In this document: positions 10,410-19,228 of the stretch, piece after piece
How the letters are laid out: each line of letters begins with the position of its first letter
Position numbering within the stretch: position 1 is the stretch's first letter
Assembly: GCA_003483745.1 (NCBI GenBank)
Contig: DMYD01000042.1
Coordinates: forward strand, 224,964-288,963
DNA length: 64,000 nucleotides
Direction of reading: 5' to 3'
Origin: Roseburia sp.
GTDB lineage: Bacteria > Bacillota > Clostridia > Lachnospirales > Lachnospiraceae
Translations under genes and position numbers: made by a program
The notes under the pieces: model-generated
Told to the model about the DNA's origin: nothing
The model's input: only the letters and a program-made list of their open reading frames with translations
Databases searched by the model: none

Positions 10410-10934
10410 TTATACCAAAAATATTTTATCATAAACCGTTTCAATAATGTGATCTAAAAGGGAAGCATCTGTTTTTGGATATTTTTTTAGAAGCAGACTA
10501 CGCATAACTTCGTAGCGCAGAAAATAATTCTGCTCATCAGAAGCATCCGAAATACCTGCATCGGCGTTGATTTTTTCAGCCGTATATGTATCTAAAAACC
10601 AGTGGCAGATTTCTTCAAATTGCTGTTCTTCACGATCGGCTGCATTTGAGAGAGATTTTAATTCCATAAAGGATTTTATACCAACAAAAAGAAAGATGGC
10701 AAACATAATTCCCATGACGATAAGAATCAGTGTTTTCGTGTACGAAGTACTGTGAAAAGGAAGCAGATCCAGTCCAAACAGGATCAGAAGAATGAAGCCC
10801 GCAATGCTTACGATTGTAAATGTATACGCGGTAGATGTGACATCTTCTTTTTTGGTCTTTTTGGATACATATGCGTGAGACGGTGCCAAGTCGCTCTCAG
10901 CTGCGTTATTAAAATCGAATGGTTCCTGTGACAT
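10410..10934 (-). CDS. Small two-span membrane protein of unknown function
   Basis: Not recognised as a named family. The 174 residues have a hydrophilic N-terminus, two adjacent membrane segments (about 42-64 and 70-95), and a 75-residue C-terminal soluble tail rich in Glu, Asp and Tyr. GAGG six bases before the internal ATG at 10934 (MSQEPFDF) is the best start; the open frame extends ten codons further up without a ribosome site. It lies 65 bases upstream of xpt in the same direction and diverges from rlmH. Cotranscription with xpt is possible, but no functional link is visible. Confidence 0.7.
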   Translation of the reverse strand: MSQEPFDFNNAAESDLAPSHAYVSKKTKKEDVTSTAYTFTIVSIAGFILLILFGLDLLPFHSTSYTKTLILIVMGIMFAIFLFVGIKSFMELKSLSNAADREEQQFEEICHWFLDTYTAEKINADAGISDASDEQNYFLRYEVMRSLLLKKYPKTDASLLDHIIETVYDKIFLV

Positions 10935-11097
10935 GATTTTCCTCATTTCCAGATGCATGAACATCTATTGTTTTTCAGGTAATTTTAGTATAAATTATAA
11001 TGTAGATGCATGCAAGTGGAATTGCTAGAATAAACAATAGTAAATTCGCTGCATAATTCTGTAAAACAACATAACTTTATTTTAAATGCGAGGAACT

Positions 11098-11589
11098 ATG
11101 AAAATTACAATTTTATGTGTCGGAAAGATCAAAGAAAAGTTTTACAGGGATGCAATCGCAGAGTACAGCAAACGATTAAGCCGTTACTGTAAATTAGACA
11201 TTATCGAAGTTGCGGACGAAAAGACGCCCGAAAATGCGAGTGATACTGTAGAGAATCAGATTAAAGAAAAAGAGGCAGAACGTGTTCTGAGTCGTCTTGA
11301 TAAAGAAGCAAAAGAGGGAGCATTTGTATTTGCACTTGCGATTGATGGCAGGGAATTTGATTCTGTGGAGTTATCCAGAAAAATCGAGGCTCTGGGGACT
11401 TCCGGAATCAGCCAGATCGTATTTCTGATCGGAGGATCACTTGGAATGTCTGAAAACCTGTTAAAACGTGCTGATTGTAAACTCAGTTTTTCGAAAATGA
11501 CATTTCCACATCAGCTCATGCGTGTGATTTTGTTAGAACAGATTTATCGCAGTTACCGGATTATGAATGGCGAACCATATCATAAATAA
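11098..11589 (+). CDS. rlmH: 23S rRNA (pseudouridine-1915-N3)-methyltransferase RlmH
   Basis: SPOUT-class methyltransferase that modifies pseudouridine 1915 in helix 69 of 23S rRNA. The 163 residues match the family, with the knotted SAM-binding region FLIGGSLGM (about 110-118) and the invariant C-terminal YRIMNGEPYHK. GCGAGGA before the ATG at 11098 sets the start four codons inside the longest frame. It is a single-gene unit followed by the GH43 gene after 57 bases. Confidence 0.95.
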   Translation: MKITILCVGKIKEKFYRDAIAEYSKRLSRYCKLDIIEVADEKTPENASDTVENQIKEKEAERVLSRLDKEAKEGAFVFALAIDGREFDSVELSRKIEALGTSGISQIVFLIGGSLGMSENLLKRADCKLSFSKMTFPHQLMRVILLEQIYRSYRIMNGEPYHK

Positions 11590-11646
11590 TGCAGGCTCTG
11601 GAACAATGTAGCGTTTTCCATCCTGCATCACAGAAGGAGAAAAAAC

Positions 11647-13164
11647 ATGAGAGTACAAAATCCCGTCGTCCGTGGTTTTTACCCGGATCCAAGCATCTGC
11701 AGTGCAAACGGCAAATACTATCTTGCCTGCAGTTCATTTGAATATTTTCCGGGGGTTCCATTATTTGAAAGCGAAGATCTGCTGAACTGGAAGCCGATTG
11801 GTCACTGCCTTACCAGAAAAAGCCAGGTGAATTTGCATCAGGTTCCGGGATCTGGCGGAGTATTTGCACCGACGATCCGGTTTCATAATGGGCGCTTTTA
11901 TATGGTCACCAACAACAATACTTATCAGAAAAATTTTTATGTATATACGGACGATATTTATGGGGAATGGTCAGACCCTGTTTTTGTAGATCAAGGAGGC
12001 ATTGATCCGTCTTTATATTTTGAGGGAGATAAAGTTTATTTTATCAGTAATGGAACCGATGAATCGGATGGCAGAGGCTGTATTTTCCAGTGTGAGATCG
12101 ATATTGCAACCGGAAAACGCCTGACAGAAAGCAGACCGATCTGGAAAGGCAGCGGCGGACGTTACATCGAATCACCGCATATGTATCATTTTGGGGACTG
12201 GTATTATCTGATGGTCGCAGAAGGTGGTACGGAATATGGACATATGGTGACTTATGCAAGATCGAAAGATCCTTATGGACCGTTCGAAGCGTATGCAAAG
12301 AATCCGGTACTGACCAACCGTAATTTAGGTGGTAATGAAAATCATATACAGGGAATCGGTCATGGTGATCTTATCGCCACACCTTATGGGGAAACCTTTA
12401 TGGTATGTCTGGGATTCCGGATTCAGAGCGACTGGATGCCATTCCATCATTTAGGCCGTGAAGTATTTTTAGTTCCGGTTACCTGTGATGATAATGGATG
12501 GTTTACCGCAGGTGTAAACGGAACAGTGGAGCCCGTGATGGATATGCCGTTAAAAGCTGATGTGCAGGAAATGGATGGACGATATGATGTCTCGTTTGAA
12601 ACATTAAAGCGCGAACCTCAGCGGTTGTGCCATCTTCGCGAATATCATCCGGAATGTTACGCATTTGCCAAAAACAGTGTGGTACTTTTAGGAAACCGTT
12701 TTACCTTAAATGATTCAGAAACACCAACATTTTTAGGTATCCGTCAGTCCGAGTTTGACACAGAACTTAACGTTGGACTTTCCGGCAATTCTCCGGAGGC
12801 TGGTATCACATTTTATTTGTCCGAAGAACACCATTATGATCTGGCTGTTTTATGTGAGAAAAACAAGCGCAGATTAATCTTACGTCTGCGTATCGGTGAT
12901 GCAACTATGGTGGTAAAAGAAATAGAACTGCCTGATGATGCAGAGGTTACTTTAAAGGTTGTATCAGATCCGGCACAGTATCATTTTTACGGAATTTTGG
13001 ATGGAAAAGAAATTCTGTTTGGCAGTGCACGGACAAAATATTTATCTTCTGAGGTTGCCGGAGGATTTACCGGCGTTGTGATGGGAATGTACGCGGTAAA
13101 TCCAGAGGAAAAGGAAAATCGTAAGGCTCTGTTTACAAATTTATGCTGGAAACAGATATCTTAG
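11647..13164 (+). CDS. GH43 beta-xylosidase / alpha-L-arabinofuranosidase
   Basis: Glycoside hydrolase family 43, five-bladed propeller (about 1-300) followed by a beta-sandwich C-terminal domain (about 310-505). The three catalytic acids are visible: the general base Asp in YPDPS (D14), the pKa-modulating Asp in GGIDPS (about D119) and the acid Glu in YIESPHMY (about E175). No signal peptide is present, so it should act in the cytoplasm on imported xylo- or arabino-oligosaccharides, as is common in gut Lachnospiraceae. AAGGAG precedes the ATG. No sugar transporter or regulator lies beside it, so the exact substrate is open; subfamily 11/12-like beta-xylosidase is the best guess. Confidence 0.88.
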   Translation: MRVQNPVVRGFYPDPSICSANGKYYLACSSFEYFPGVPLFESEDLLNWKPIGHCLTRKSQVNLHQVPGSGGVFAPTIRFHNGRFYMVTNNNTYQKNFYVYTDDIYGEWSDPVFVDQGGIDPSLYFEGDKVYFISNGTDESDGRGCIFQCEIDIATGKRLTESRPIWKGSGGRYIESPHMYHFGDWYYLMVAEGGTEYGHMVTYARSKDPYGPFEAYAKNPVLTNRNLGGNENHIQGIGHGDLIATPYGETFMVCLGFRIQSDWMPFHHLGREVFLVPVTCDDNGWFTAGVNGTVEPVMDMPLKADVQEMDGRYDVSFETLKREPQRLCHLREYHPECYAFAKNSVVLLGNRFTLNDSETPTFLGIRQSEFDTELNVGLSGNSPEAGITFYLSEEHHYDLAVLCEKNKRRLILRLRIGDATMVVKEIELPDDAEVTLKVVSDPAQYHFYGILDGKEILFGSARTKYLSSEVAGGFTGVVMGMYAVNPEEKENRKALFTNLCWKQIS

Positions 13165-13176
13165 CGTTTTATCATG

Positions 13177-13224
13177 AAAAAGCAGGGATTACATGTTAGG
13201 TAAAGTATGTAATCCCTGCTTTTT
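13177..13224. terminator. Bidirectional terminator between GH43 gene and putP-like gene
   Basis: A perfect 18-bp stem (core AGCAGGGATTACAT / ATGTAATCCCTGCT with A and T flanks) with a 12-base loop lies between the convergent genes. Confidence 0.9.
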
Positions 13225-13250
13225 AGAGGTATTTTATTAGAGGTATTTTA
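13223..13250. repeat. 14-bp perfect tandem duplication
   Basis: TTAGAGGTATTTTA occurs twice head to tail immediately after the bidirectional terminator. It looks like a simple slippage duplication. Confidence 0.8.
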
Positions 13251-13271
13251 AATAAATTTTTTTCAATTCTG

Positions 13272-14799
13272 TTATACACTCTCAAACTCATCCATGATCT
13301 CCTGTGAAGGCGGTGCAGTCAAAAGACTGACAACAACGATCGCAGCGGCAGAGCATAAAAACGCCGGAAGCAGTTCATAAATTCCAAACAGACCGCCAAG
13401 TGGAGCAATCAGATATTTCCAGACAAACACCATGACGCCGCCGACGATCATTCCGGCAAGTGCGCCGTTTCGATTGGTCCGCTTCCAGAATAATGAAAAT
13501 AACATAACTGCACCAAACGTTGCACCAAATCCTGCCCAGGCGAAAGATACAATACGGAATACCGAACTGTCCGGATTTCTTGCAAGAAAAATACCAATAA
13601 TGGCAATCACAACAACCGTGAGCCTTGCCAGAAGCATGGAAGATTTCCTGGAGAGCTTTAATCCCATACAATCACAGAACAGGTTTTGTGAAACACATGA
13701 GGATGCAGCCAAAAGCTGGGAATCCGAAGTTGACATGGTGCTTGCAAGGATTCCGGCGAGGATCAGTCCCGCCATAATGACTGCAATGACACCATGATTG
13801 CTTAAAAGTACGGCTGTTCTTACAATCAGAGTCTCAGACTGAGAGGAATTTTCGAATTGATCGAGTGCACCTGCTTTGGTCATCGCAGAGCCGATAATGC
13901 CGATAAAAATAGCTATGAACATGGAAATAACAACCCATACAGAGGCAATACGTCTGGAAGTTTTTAACTTATTTTCATCCTCGATTCCCATAAAACGAAG
14001 CAGGATATGCGGCATGCCAAAGTATCCGAGTCCCCACGCAAGCGTGGAAGCAATGGTAAGACTTTTATATGGTACAGACGCTCCGGTCGCAGGATCATGA
14101 GAGGATAACAGGCTTAAATATCCGCTCATGGACTTTGCGTTTGTGATAACAGCATCGAATCCACCGGCAGTGTGGACACCGAAAATTACAACGATAAACA
14201 ACGCGATCGTCATAATAATACTCTGGATCAGATCCGTCATGCTTGCTGCGAGAAAGCCGCCGAGTGAGGGTGTACAAAACGATAACGATAGCGCTGCTGA
14301 TCATTGCCGGAAGATAAGAAACACCAAACAGTGTAGAAAATAATTTTCCACATGCAGCAAAACCGGAAGCGGTATACGGTACAAAGAAAATTACGATCAT
14401 AATTGCCGAAATTGCCATCAGCGCATGACTCTTATCACGGTATCTGTTTTCAAAAAAAGACGGCAGAGTAATGGAATTGTTTGCTTTGTGAGTATAACGG
14501 CGAAGACGTTTTGCAACGATCAGCCAGTTGAGATAGGTACCGATTGCAAGTCCGATCGCAGTCCAGCCAGCCTCCGCGCAGCCGGAAAGATAAGCAACAC
14601 CGGGCAATCCCATCAAAAGCCAGCTGCTCATGTCAGAAGCCTCCGCACTCATTGCAGTTACAATTGGTCCGAGTTTACGTCCACCCAGATAAAAATCAGA
14701 TACATCATTGTTTCTTTTCGAATAGAGTACACCAATGCCTACCATCAGTATCAGATAAATGATCATGACGAGCAGAAGCCCTATTGTTTGTCCTGTCAT
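13272..14799 (-). pseudogene. putP: Sodium/proline symporter PutP, interrupted by a frameshift
   Basis: Both halves belong to one PutP-type SSS-family Na+/solute symporter. The upstream half starts at 14799 (AAGGAGAG before ATG, MTGQTIGLLL) and covers the first five or six membrane segments including GGRKLGPIVTAMSAEASDMS; the downstream half continues with GGFLAASMTDLIQ through the C-terminus. Correct reading changes frame at about 14265, where one extra base sits between the codons for YTL and LGGF. The total of 1528 bases is one more than a multiple of three, giving about 508 residues when corrected, the usual length. As written, translation leaves the frame after VLYTL and stops at about 14095. 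It could be a true pseudogene, phase variation or a sequencing error; no slippery homopolymer is seen. Confidence 0.88.
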
Positions 14800-14906
14800 A
14801 ACAAAACTCTCCTTTATCTTTTGTATAAAATTTTGCAAGTATATCATGAATAAAGCATTACTGCAATACTGTATCACAATAAAGTTGCAATGTAAAATAT
14901 TTTTTA

Positions 14907-14935
14907 TTGACATAGCCTGGAAGATATGGTACTTT
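14907..14935 (+). promoter_or_regulatory. Promoter of the fluoride-riboswitch / CLC transcript
   Basis: A perfect -35 TTGACA is followed after 17 bases by TACTTT. Transcription would begin about ten bases before the riboswitch aptamer. Confidence 0.6.
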
Positions 14936-14952
14936 ACAGAAAAAGTATGAAA

Positions 14953-15014
14953 TGGGAATGAGGTTCTCCCACGATTGATTCGAAACCGCTATTGTTAGCT
15001 GATGACTTCTGTGT
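14953..15014 (+). ncRNA. Fluoride riboswitch aptamer (crcB motif)
   Basis: The segment has the conserved blocks of the crcB motif in order: GGGAATGAGGTTCTCCC (a short stem with the GATG-like bulge), then AACCGC, then GCTGATGACTTCTG. It lies between a good promoter and a gene for a CLC-type fluoride/proton antiporter, the classic target of this riboswitch. Fluoride binding is known to stabilise a pseudoknot that includes the CCGC and stem regions. Here the last block also forms the left arm of a terminator, so a transcription-attenuation switch that turns on with fluoride is expected. Confidence 0.88.
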
Positions 15015-15042
15015 AAATTGCACGGAGGTATCAGCTTTTTTT
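14997..15042 (+). terminator. Riboswitch-controlled terminator
   Basis: AGCTGAT pairs with ATCAGCT, extended by ACTTC-like/GGAGG pairs with one mismatch, and is followed by a seven-T tract. The left arm overlaps the 3' conserved block of the fluoride aptamer, so aptamer and terminator compete. Confidence 0.85.
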
Positions 15043-15102
15043 GATTCATAGGAAATTATATCTTATGAATCAAAAAGCCCTCCGGGATGGATGTGCATCT
15101 CG
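15041..15102 (+). repeat. Dispersed hairpin element, copy 1
   Basis: It starts inside the T tract of the riboswitch terminator. Perfect 10-bp arms TTGATTCATA / TATGAATCAA enclose the 13-base loop GGAAATTATATCT, followed by CCCTCCGG and a second 7-bp hairpin (CGGGATG / CATCTCG). A second copy with the same loop core lies at 51670. Confidence 0.7.
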
Positions 15103-15142
15103 CCAAGAAGAAGTTAGCTGTAAACAGCACCGCCAGGGCGCG

Positions 15143-15164
15143 AAAGAGTCGCAAGCGACTTTTT
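15143..15164 (+). terminator. Second terminator-like hairpin in the CLC leader
   Basis: AGTCG CAAG CGACT, extended by A-T and G-T pairs, is followed by TTTT. It lies about 80 bases before the CLC start codon, downstream of the riboswitch terminator. Confidence 0.55.
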
Positions 15165-15241
15165 ATCGTGATTTCGTAAAATATTTAAATAAAGTAGAAA
15201 GGACTTTGTGCAAAAAATTTGCGCAATGAAGGATTAAGCGG

Positions 15242-16447
15242 ATGGAAAATAGATCACAAACTTTTATTTTATCTCTAAAATATGTATTGCTTGCCATTTT
15301 AACCGGTGTGCTGGTTGGAATCATTGACGCAGTATTTGGCAGAGGTCTGCTGGCAATTTCTGATTTCCGGACAACCCACTATCTGTATCTGATACCATTT
15401 CTGCCATTTGCAGGTCTATTGATCACATGGATGTATCATCATTTCAGCGAAACAAGTTTAAAGGGAATGACATTGGTATTTGAGACAGGACAGAAGAAAA
15501 GAGATGACATTCCGTTATTTCTGATCCCATTAGTCATGTTTGGAACGTGGATCACACATCTATTTGGAGGAAGTGCAGGGCGTGAGGGCGTCGCTGTACA
15601 GATCGGGGCAACGTTATCACATGCACTTGGCCGTAGATTTCATCTGCCAAAAGACAACCGTGTTATGCTGATTACAGGAATGGCGGCAGGATTTGGCGGT
15701 CTATTCCAGACACCGCTTGCAGCTGTATTTTTTTCTATGGAAGTAATTGTTGCCGGAAAAATACAATATGAAGCTTTGCTGCCGGCGCTGATTGCATCTT
15801 ATACGGCGGCATATACCTCGCATACGCTTGGTCTGGGGAAATTTTATGTACCGCTTAAGGATACACTAAAAATATCAGATGCAAACATGGCAGCCCGGCT
15901 CGTTATACTTGGCATTCTTTTCGGACTGGCCGGGCGATCATTTTCATTTCTGCTTGCAAAATCTAAAAAAATTTTTGCAGAAAAGATGACAAATCCATAT
16001 ATCCGGATTGGAGTCAGTTCTATTCCGTTAGCACTGATCTTATTTCTACTTTATAATGGAAGATACAGTGGACTGGGAACAAATCTGATTTCTGCTGCAT
16101 TTTCTGATGGAACGATTTATCCCTATGACTGGATTTTAAAACTGCTGCTTACCGTCCTGACTCTTGCAATCGGATATCAGGGTGGGGAAGTTACACCGTT
16201 ATTTTCCATCGGTGCATCTCTTGGAATTGTTTTGGGAGGGAGTCTTGGTCTTTCGCCGGTTCACTGTGCGGCACTTGGATACGCAGCCGTATTTGCAGGT
16301 GCAACGAACACACTGTTTGCACCGGTACTGATCGGACTTGAAGTATTTGGAACAAATGATATGGTGCCATTTCTGATCGTATGCATTTTTGCTTATCTGG
16401 TGAATGGGGATAACTCTATTTATGCGGCACAGGAAGTGAGAAAATAA
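15242..16447 (+). CDS. CLC-type fluoride/proton antiporter (CLC-F)
   Basis: Membrane exporter that removes fluoride from the cytoplasm in exchange for protons. The 401 residues are hydrophobic with about ten segments. GREGVAVQ carries the gating glutamate (E115). The segment that in chloride CLCs reads GSGIP-E is KGMTLVFE here, with methionine (M76) in place of the anion-coordinating serine, a hallmark of the fluoride-specific clade. The fluoride riboswitch in its leader independently supports the substrate. Start at 15242 has GAAGGA upstream. The leader is unusually long (about 300 bases from the promoter) and holds a dispersed repeat and a second hairpin. Confidence 0.9.
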   Translation: MENRSQTFILSLKYVLLAILTGVLVGIIDAVFGRGLLAISDFRTTHYLYLIPFLPFAGLLITWMYHHFSETSLKGMTLVFETGQKKRDDIPLFLIPLVMFGTWITHLFGGSAGREGVAVQIGATLSHALGRRFHLPKDNRVMLITGMAAGFGGLFQTPLAAVFFSMEVIVAGKIQYEALLPALIASYTAAYTSHTLGLGKFYVPLKDTLKISDANMAARLVILGILFGLAGRSFSFLLAKSKKIFAEKMTNPYIRIGVSSIPLALILFLLYNGRYSGLGTNLISAAFSDGTIYPYDWILKLLLTVLTLAIGYQGGEVTPLFSIGASLGIVLGGSLGLSPVHCAALGYAAVFAGATNTLFAPVLIGLEVFGTNDMVPFLIVCIFAYLVNGDNSIYAAQEVRK

Positions 16448-16479
16448 TTTTTTCATTAATTTTGCCATTTTTGCCGTCG

Positions 16480-16508
16480 TTGTTTCGGATAAGATTTTAT
16501 GGTAAAAT
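16480..16508 (+). promoter_or_regulatory. Possible promoter of nth
   Basis: TTGTTT and TAAAAT are separated by 17 bases, about 115 bases before the nth start. Confidence 0.35.
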
Positions 16509-16623
16509 ATCAGATATCCAGCGTGAAAAATAAGTTTTTTCATATGCAGGGATAGAGTTTAAAATGACAATGTGATTTAAGATATATATTGTGTAATAAG
16601 ACGATAAGGAAGCGAGGACAACC

Positions 16624-17262
16624 ATGAGAAAGAAAGAACTTGCCAAAGAAGTGATCGAACGCCTGAAAAAAGAATACCCGGATGCCGGATGCAGCCTCGA
16701 ATATGACCAGGCCTGGAAACTTTTAGTCAGTGTCCGCTTAGCGGCGCAGTGCACGGATGCAAGAGTAAATATTGTCGTAGAAAAACTATATGAAAAATTC
16801 CCGGATGTGGAGTCACTTGCGAAGGCACCGGTAGAAGAAATTGAAGAAATCGTAAGACCATGCGGACTTGGAAAAAGCAAAGCCAGGGATATCAGTGCCT
16901 GCATGAAAATTTTATGGGAGCAGTATGGCGGAAATGTGCCAGAAGATTTTGATGCGCTTTTAAAACTTCCGGGTGTGGGAAGAAAAAGTGCGAACCTGAT
17001 CATGGGAGACGTATTCGGAAAACCTGCAATTGTGACGGACACCCATTGTATCCGCCTTGCAAATCGTATCGGTCTTGTCGACGGCATCAAGGAGCCGAAA
17101 AAGGTGGAGATGGCTCTCTGGAAAATTATTCCCCCGGAGGAGGGGAGTGATCTGTGTCACCGTTTTGTGTATCATGGACGTGAAGTATGTACGGCACGGA
17201 CAAAGCCGTATTGCGACCGTTGCTGTCTGAATGATATCTGCAAAAAAGCCGGTGTGGAGTAA
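16624..17262 (+). CDS. nth: Endonuclease III
   Basis: DNA glycosylase/AP lyase that removes oxidised pyrimidines in base excision repair. The 212 residues contain the helix-hairpin-helix LPGVGRKSA with the catalytic lysine (K121) and the following aspartate in VTDTH (D139). The C-terminal iron-sulphur loop has four cysteines, but spaced C-X7-C-X2-C-X5-C, one residue longer in the first loop than the X6 of E. coli Nth. GCGAGGA lies before the ATG. It is a single gene. Confidence 0.95.
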   Translation: MRKKELAKEVIERLKKEYPDAGCSLEYDQAWKLLVSVRLAAQCTDARVNIVVEKLYEKFPDVESLAKAPVEEIEEIVRPCGLGKSKARDISACMKILWEQYGGNVPEDFDALLKLPGVGRKSANLIMGDVFGKPAIVTDTHCIRLANRIGLVDGIKEPKKVEMALWKIIPPEEGSDLCHRFVYHGREVCTARTKPYCDRCCLNDICKKAGVE

Positions 17263-17395
17263 CCGATACCGGAAATTCCAGATGTTACCGGTTGGATGGC
17301 AGTTTAAATTATGATATTCTTTTGCTTGTAATAATTATGTAACAATTATGAAATATTTGAAAAGTATTTCAGGGCAGTACAAATGGAGGAATATC

Positions 17396-18184
17396 ATGAA
17401 GAAACAGACAATATTAGCATTTACAGCCGCACTTGGAATTGCAATGAGTATATCTGCACCGGTAGAAGCAGCATCCGTTAACCGTATGAACATCTCAGTT
17501 TTTGAAAAGGACTGCACGACAGATCAATGGTCTTCTGTAGAGACAGATTCTATCGGCGATGTACTGAAAAAAATATGTGATCGTTTCCCTGCAATCGTTT
17601 TGCCAGGGGACTGCATGCCGGAACTCCCGAAAGATGACAAAGAGGAGCAGACACCGGATACATCTGGAAAACCAGGTGCATCAGAAAAACCGGATATATC
17701 GGAAAAACCAGGCACATCGGAGAAACCGGAAGGAAGTCAGCCGGGCGGTACTGAGTCGGGTGGAAACGGTATTATAGACAGTGAACAGTCGAAAGATGAT
17801 GTAACAGAAACTTCCTATGCAAAACAGATTTTAAAGCTGGTAAATGCAGAGCGGAAAAAAGCCGGATTAAATGAGTTGGTCTGGGATGAAACAGTTACAA
17901 CTGCTGCCATGACACGTTCAAAAGAGATTGAAAAGTCATTTTCCCATACAAGACCGGATGGAAGAGGCTTTGGGACAGCGATCACGGACCTTGGCATTAC
18001 CTACCGGGGAGCCGGAGAGAATATCGCATGGGGACAGAAAACACCAGAGGCGGTTATGAATGCATGGATGAACAGTGAGGGGCACCGTGCAAATATTTTA
18101 AATCCCAACTTTAAGAAAATCGGTGTCGGTTACCGTACAAACAGCCAGGGAACTACATACTGGACACAGTTGTTTACTTATTAG
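17396..18184 (+). CDS. Secreted CAP/SCP-domain protein (YkwD-like)
   Basis: The 262-residue precursor has a clear signal peptide (MKKQ, hydrophobic core, cleavage likely after VEA at about residue 23). A linker at about 85-130 carries imperfect SEKPG/SEKPD repeats and a Gly-Ser tail, followed by a CAP domain (about 140-262) with HTRPDGR, GENIAWG and SEGHRANILNP, the conserved segments of the bacterial YkwD subgroup. CAP proteins of bacteria are extracellular with poorly defined function; sporulation or wall-associated roles have been proposed in Firmicutes. GGAGGA precedes the ATG at 17396; upstream frame has no ribosome site. Confidence 0.88.
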   Translation: MKKQTILAFTAALGIAMSISAPVEAASVNRMNISVFEKDCTTDQWSSVETDSIGDVLKKICDRFPAIVLPGDCMPELPKDDKEEQTPDTSGKPGASEKPDISEKPGTSEKPEGSQPGGTESGGNGIIDSEQSKDDVTETSYAKQILKLVNAERKKAGLNELVWDETVTTAAMTRSKEIEKSFSHTRPDGRGFGTAITDLGITYRGAGENIAWGQKTPEAVMNAWMNSEGHRANILNPNFKKIGVGYRTNSQGTTYWTQLFTY

Positions 18185-18247
18185 GAAAATTTGAATAAAA
18201 AATTTTTTTGCATTACGCAGATTATGGTCTGAAATGACTATTTTGAT

Positions 18248-18285
18248 ATTAAGCTGTCCTTTCTTTTTAGATGGGACAGCTTAAT
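18248..18285. terminator. Inverted repeat after the CAP gene
   Basis: A 12-bp perfect stem (ATTAAGCTGTCC / GGACAGCTTAAT) with a 14-base loop separates the CAP gene from the molybdenum hydroxylase operon. It lacks a clear T tract, so termination is probable rather than certain. Confidence 0.5.
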
Positions 18286-18378
18286 GTTCGTTAATACTAC
18301 ATTCCCATTTGACGGCAGTACTTCTGTACAGTATAATATAAATAGCGCCCTTTTATGCGTGACACACAGGAGGAATCA

Positions 18379-19197
18379 ATGTTAACGATCAATGAATACC
18401 GCAAGGTAGAAAGTTTAGAAGAAGCATATGAGCTGAATCAGAAAAAAAATAATAAGATCATCGCAGGCGGTGTCTGGATGAAGATTGGCGACCGGAGGAT
18501 AGGTACGGCGATCGATCTGTCAGGGCTTGGGATCGATAAGATCACTGAGACAGATACCGGGTTTGTCATTGGTGCAATGACAACATTGCGGGCGATAGAA
18601 AAACATGCGGGACTTGCCGCATATACAAACGGAGCTATCCGTGAGAGTGTCCGCCACATTGTCGGTGTACAGTTCCGGAATTGTGCAACCATAGGTGGAA
18701 GTATTTTCGGACGTTTCGGTTTTTCCGATGTACTGACCGTATTTCTGGCAATGGATACCCAGGTAGAACTGTATCAGGCAGGTATGGTCTCCTTAAAAGA
18801 ATTTATTGATCTGCCATATGATAATGATATTTTAGTGGCTCTGCATGTGGCAAAAAAGCCAATCCGCATTGCCTATTTAAGCCAGCGCAACACGGCTACT
18901 GATTTTCCGGTGGTCGCATGTGCAGTATCTGAATATGATGACAGTCTGCATGTGAGCATCGGAGCAAGACCGGCACATGCAAAATTGATAGAACTTCCGA
19001 TTGGTTCCGGCAAGCCGGTTGGTTTCGGAAAGCAGCTTCCGCAAGGATTTGAAAAAGATGAGGAACTGGTAAAAGAACTTGCCGTCTGGTGTGCGGATCA
19101 GTTTACTTACGGAAGCAACCGCAGAGCCGGCGCGGATTACAGAAAACATGTTGCAGGTGTGCTGATCCGCAGGGCGGTTATGTCTTTTAAATCATAG
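18379..19197 (+). CDS. Molybdenum hydroxylase FAD subunit (XdhB/CoxM-like)
   Basis: FAD-binding medium subunit of a xanthine-dehydrogenase-family enzyme; it passes electrons from the Fe-S subunit to NAD or another acceptor. The 272 residues include IIAGG near residue 28 and NCATIGGSI near 98, the two FAD-contact motifs, and the CO-dehydrogenase flavoprotein C-terminal region after about 160. CAGGAGG before the ATG at 18379 sets the start. It is first in an operon with the 2Fe-2S and molybdopterin subunits. The substrate cannot be read from sequence. Confidence 0.88.
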   Translation: MLTINEYRKVESLEEAYELNQKKNNKIIAGGVWMKIGDRRIGTAIDLSGLGIDKITETDTGFVIGAMTTLRAIEKHAGLAAYTNGAIRESVRHIVGVQFRNCATIGGSIFGRFGFSDVLTVFLAMDTQVELYQAGMVSLKEFIDLPYDNDILVALHVAKKPIRIAYLSQRNTATDFPVVACAVSEYDDSLHVSIGARPAHAKLIELPIGSGKPVGFGKQLPQGFEKDEELVKELAVWCADQFTYGSNRRAGADYRKHVAGVLIRRAVMSFKS

Positions 19198-19228
19198 AAA
19201 ATACAAGAAATGGAGAACAAACAATAAG

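Noticed and set aside
10345..10410. Guanine riboswitch before xpt, as in Bacillus
   Set aside because: Only 65 bases separate the genes and the conserved purine-aptamer loops are not present.
14128..14950. Plus-strand open frames between 14,100 and 14,950 as genes
   Set aside because: They are antisense to the putP-like sequence, have no ribosome sites and show no family features.
17640..17760. Short tandem repeats in the CAP gene as a CRISPR-like or mobile repeat
   Set aside because: They are in-frame codon repeats that encode a Pro/Glu/Ser-rich linker inside a secreted protein.
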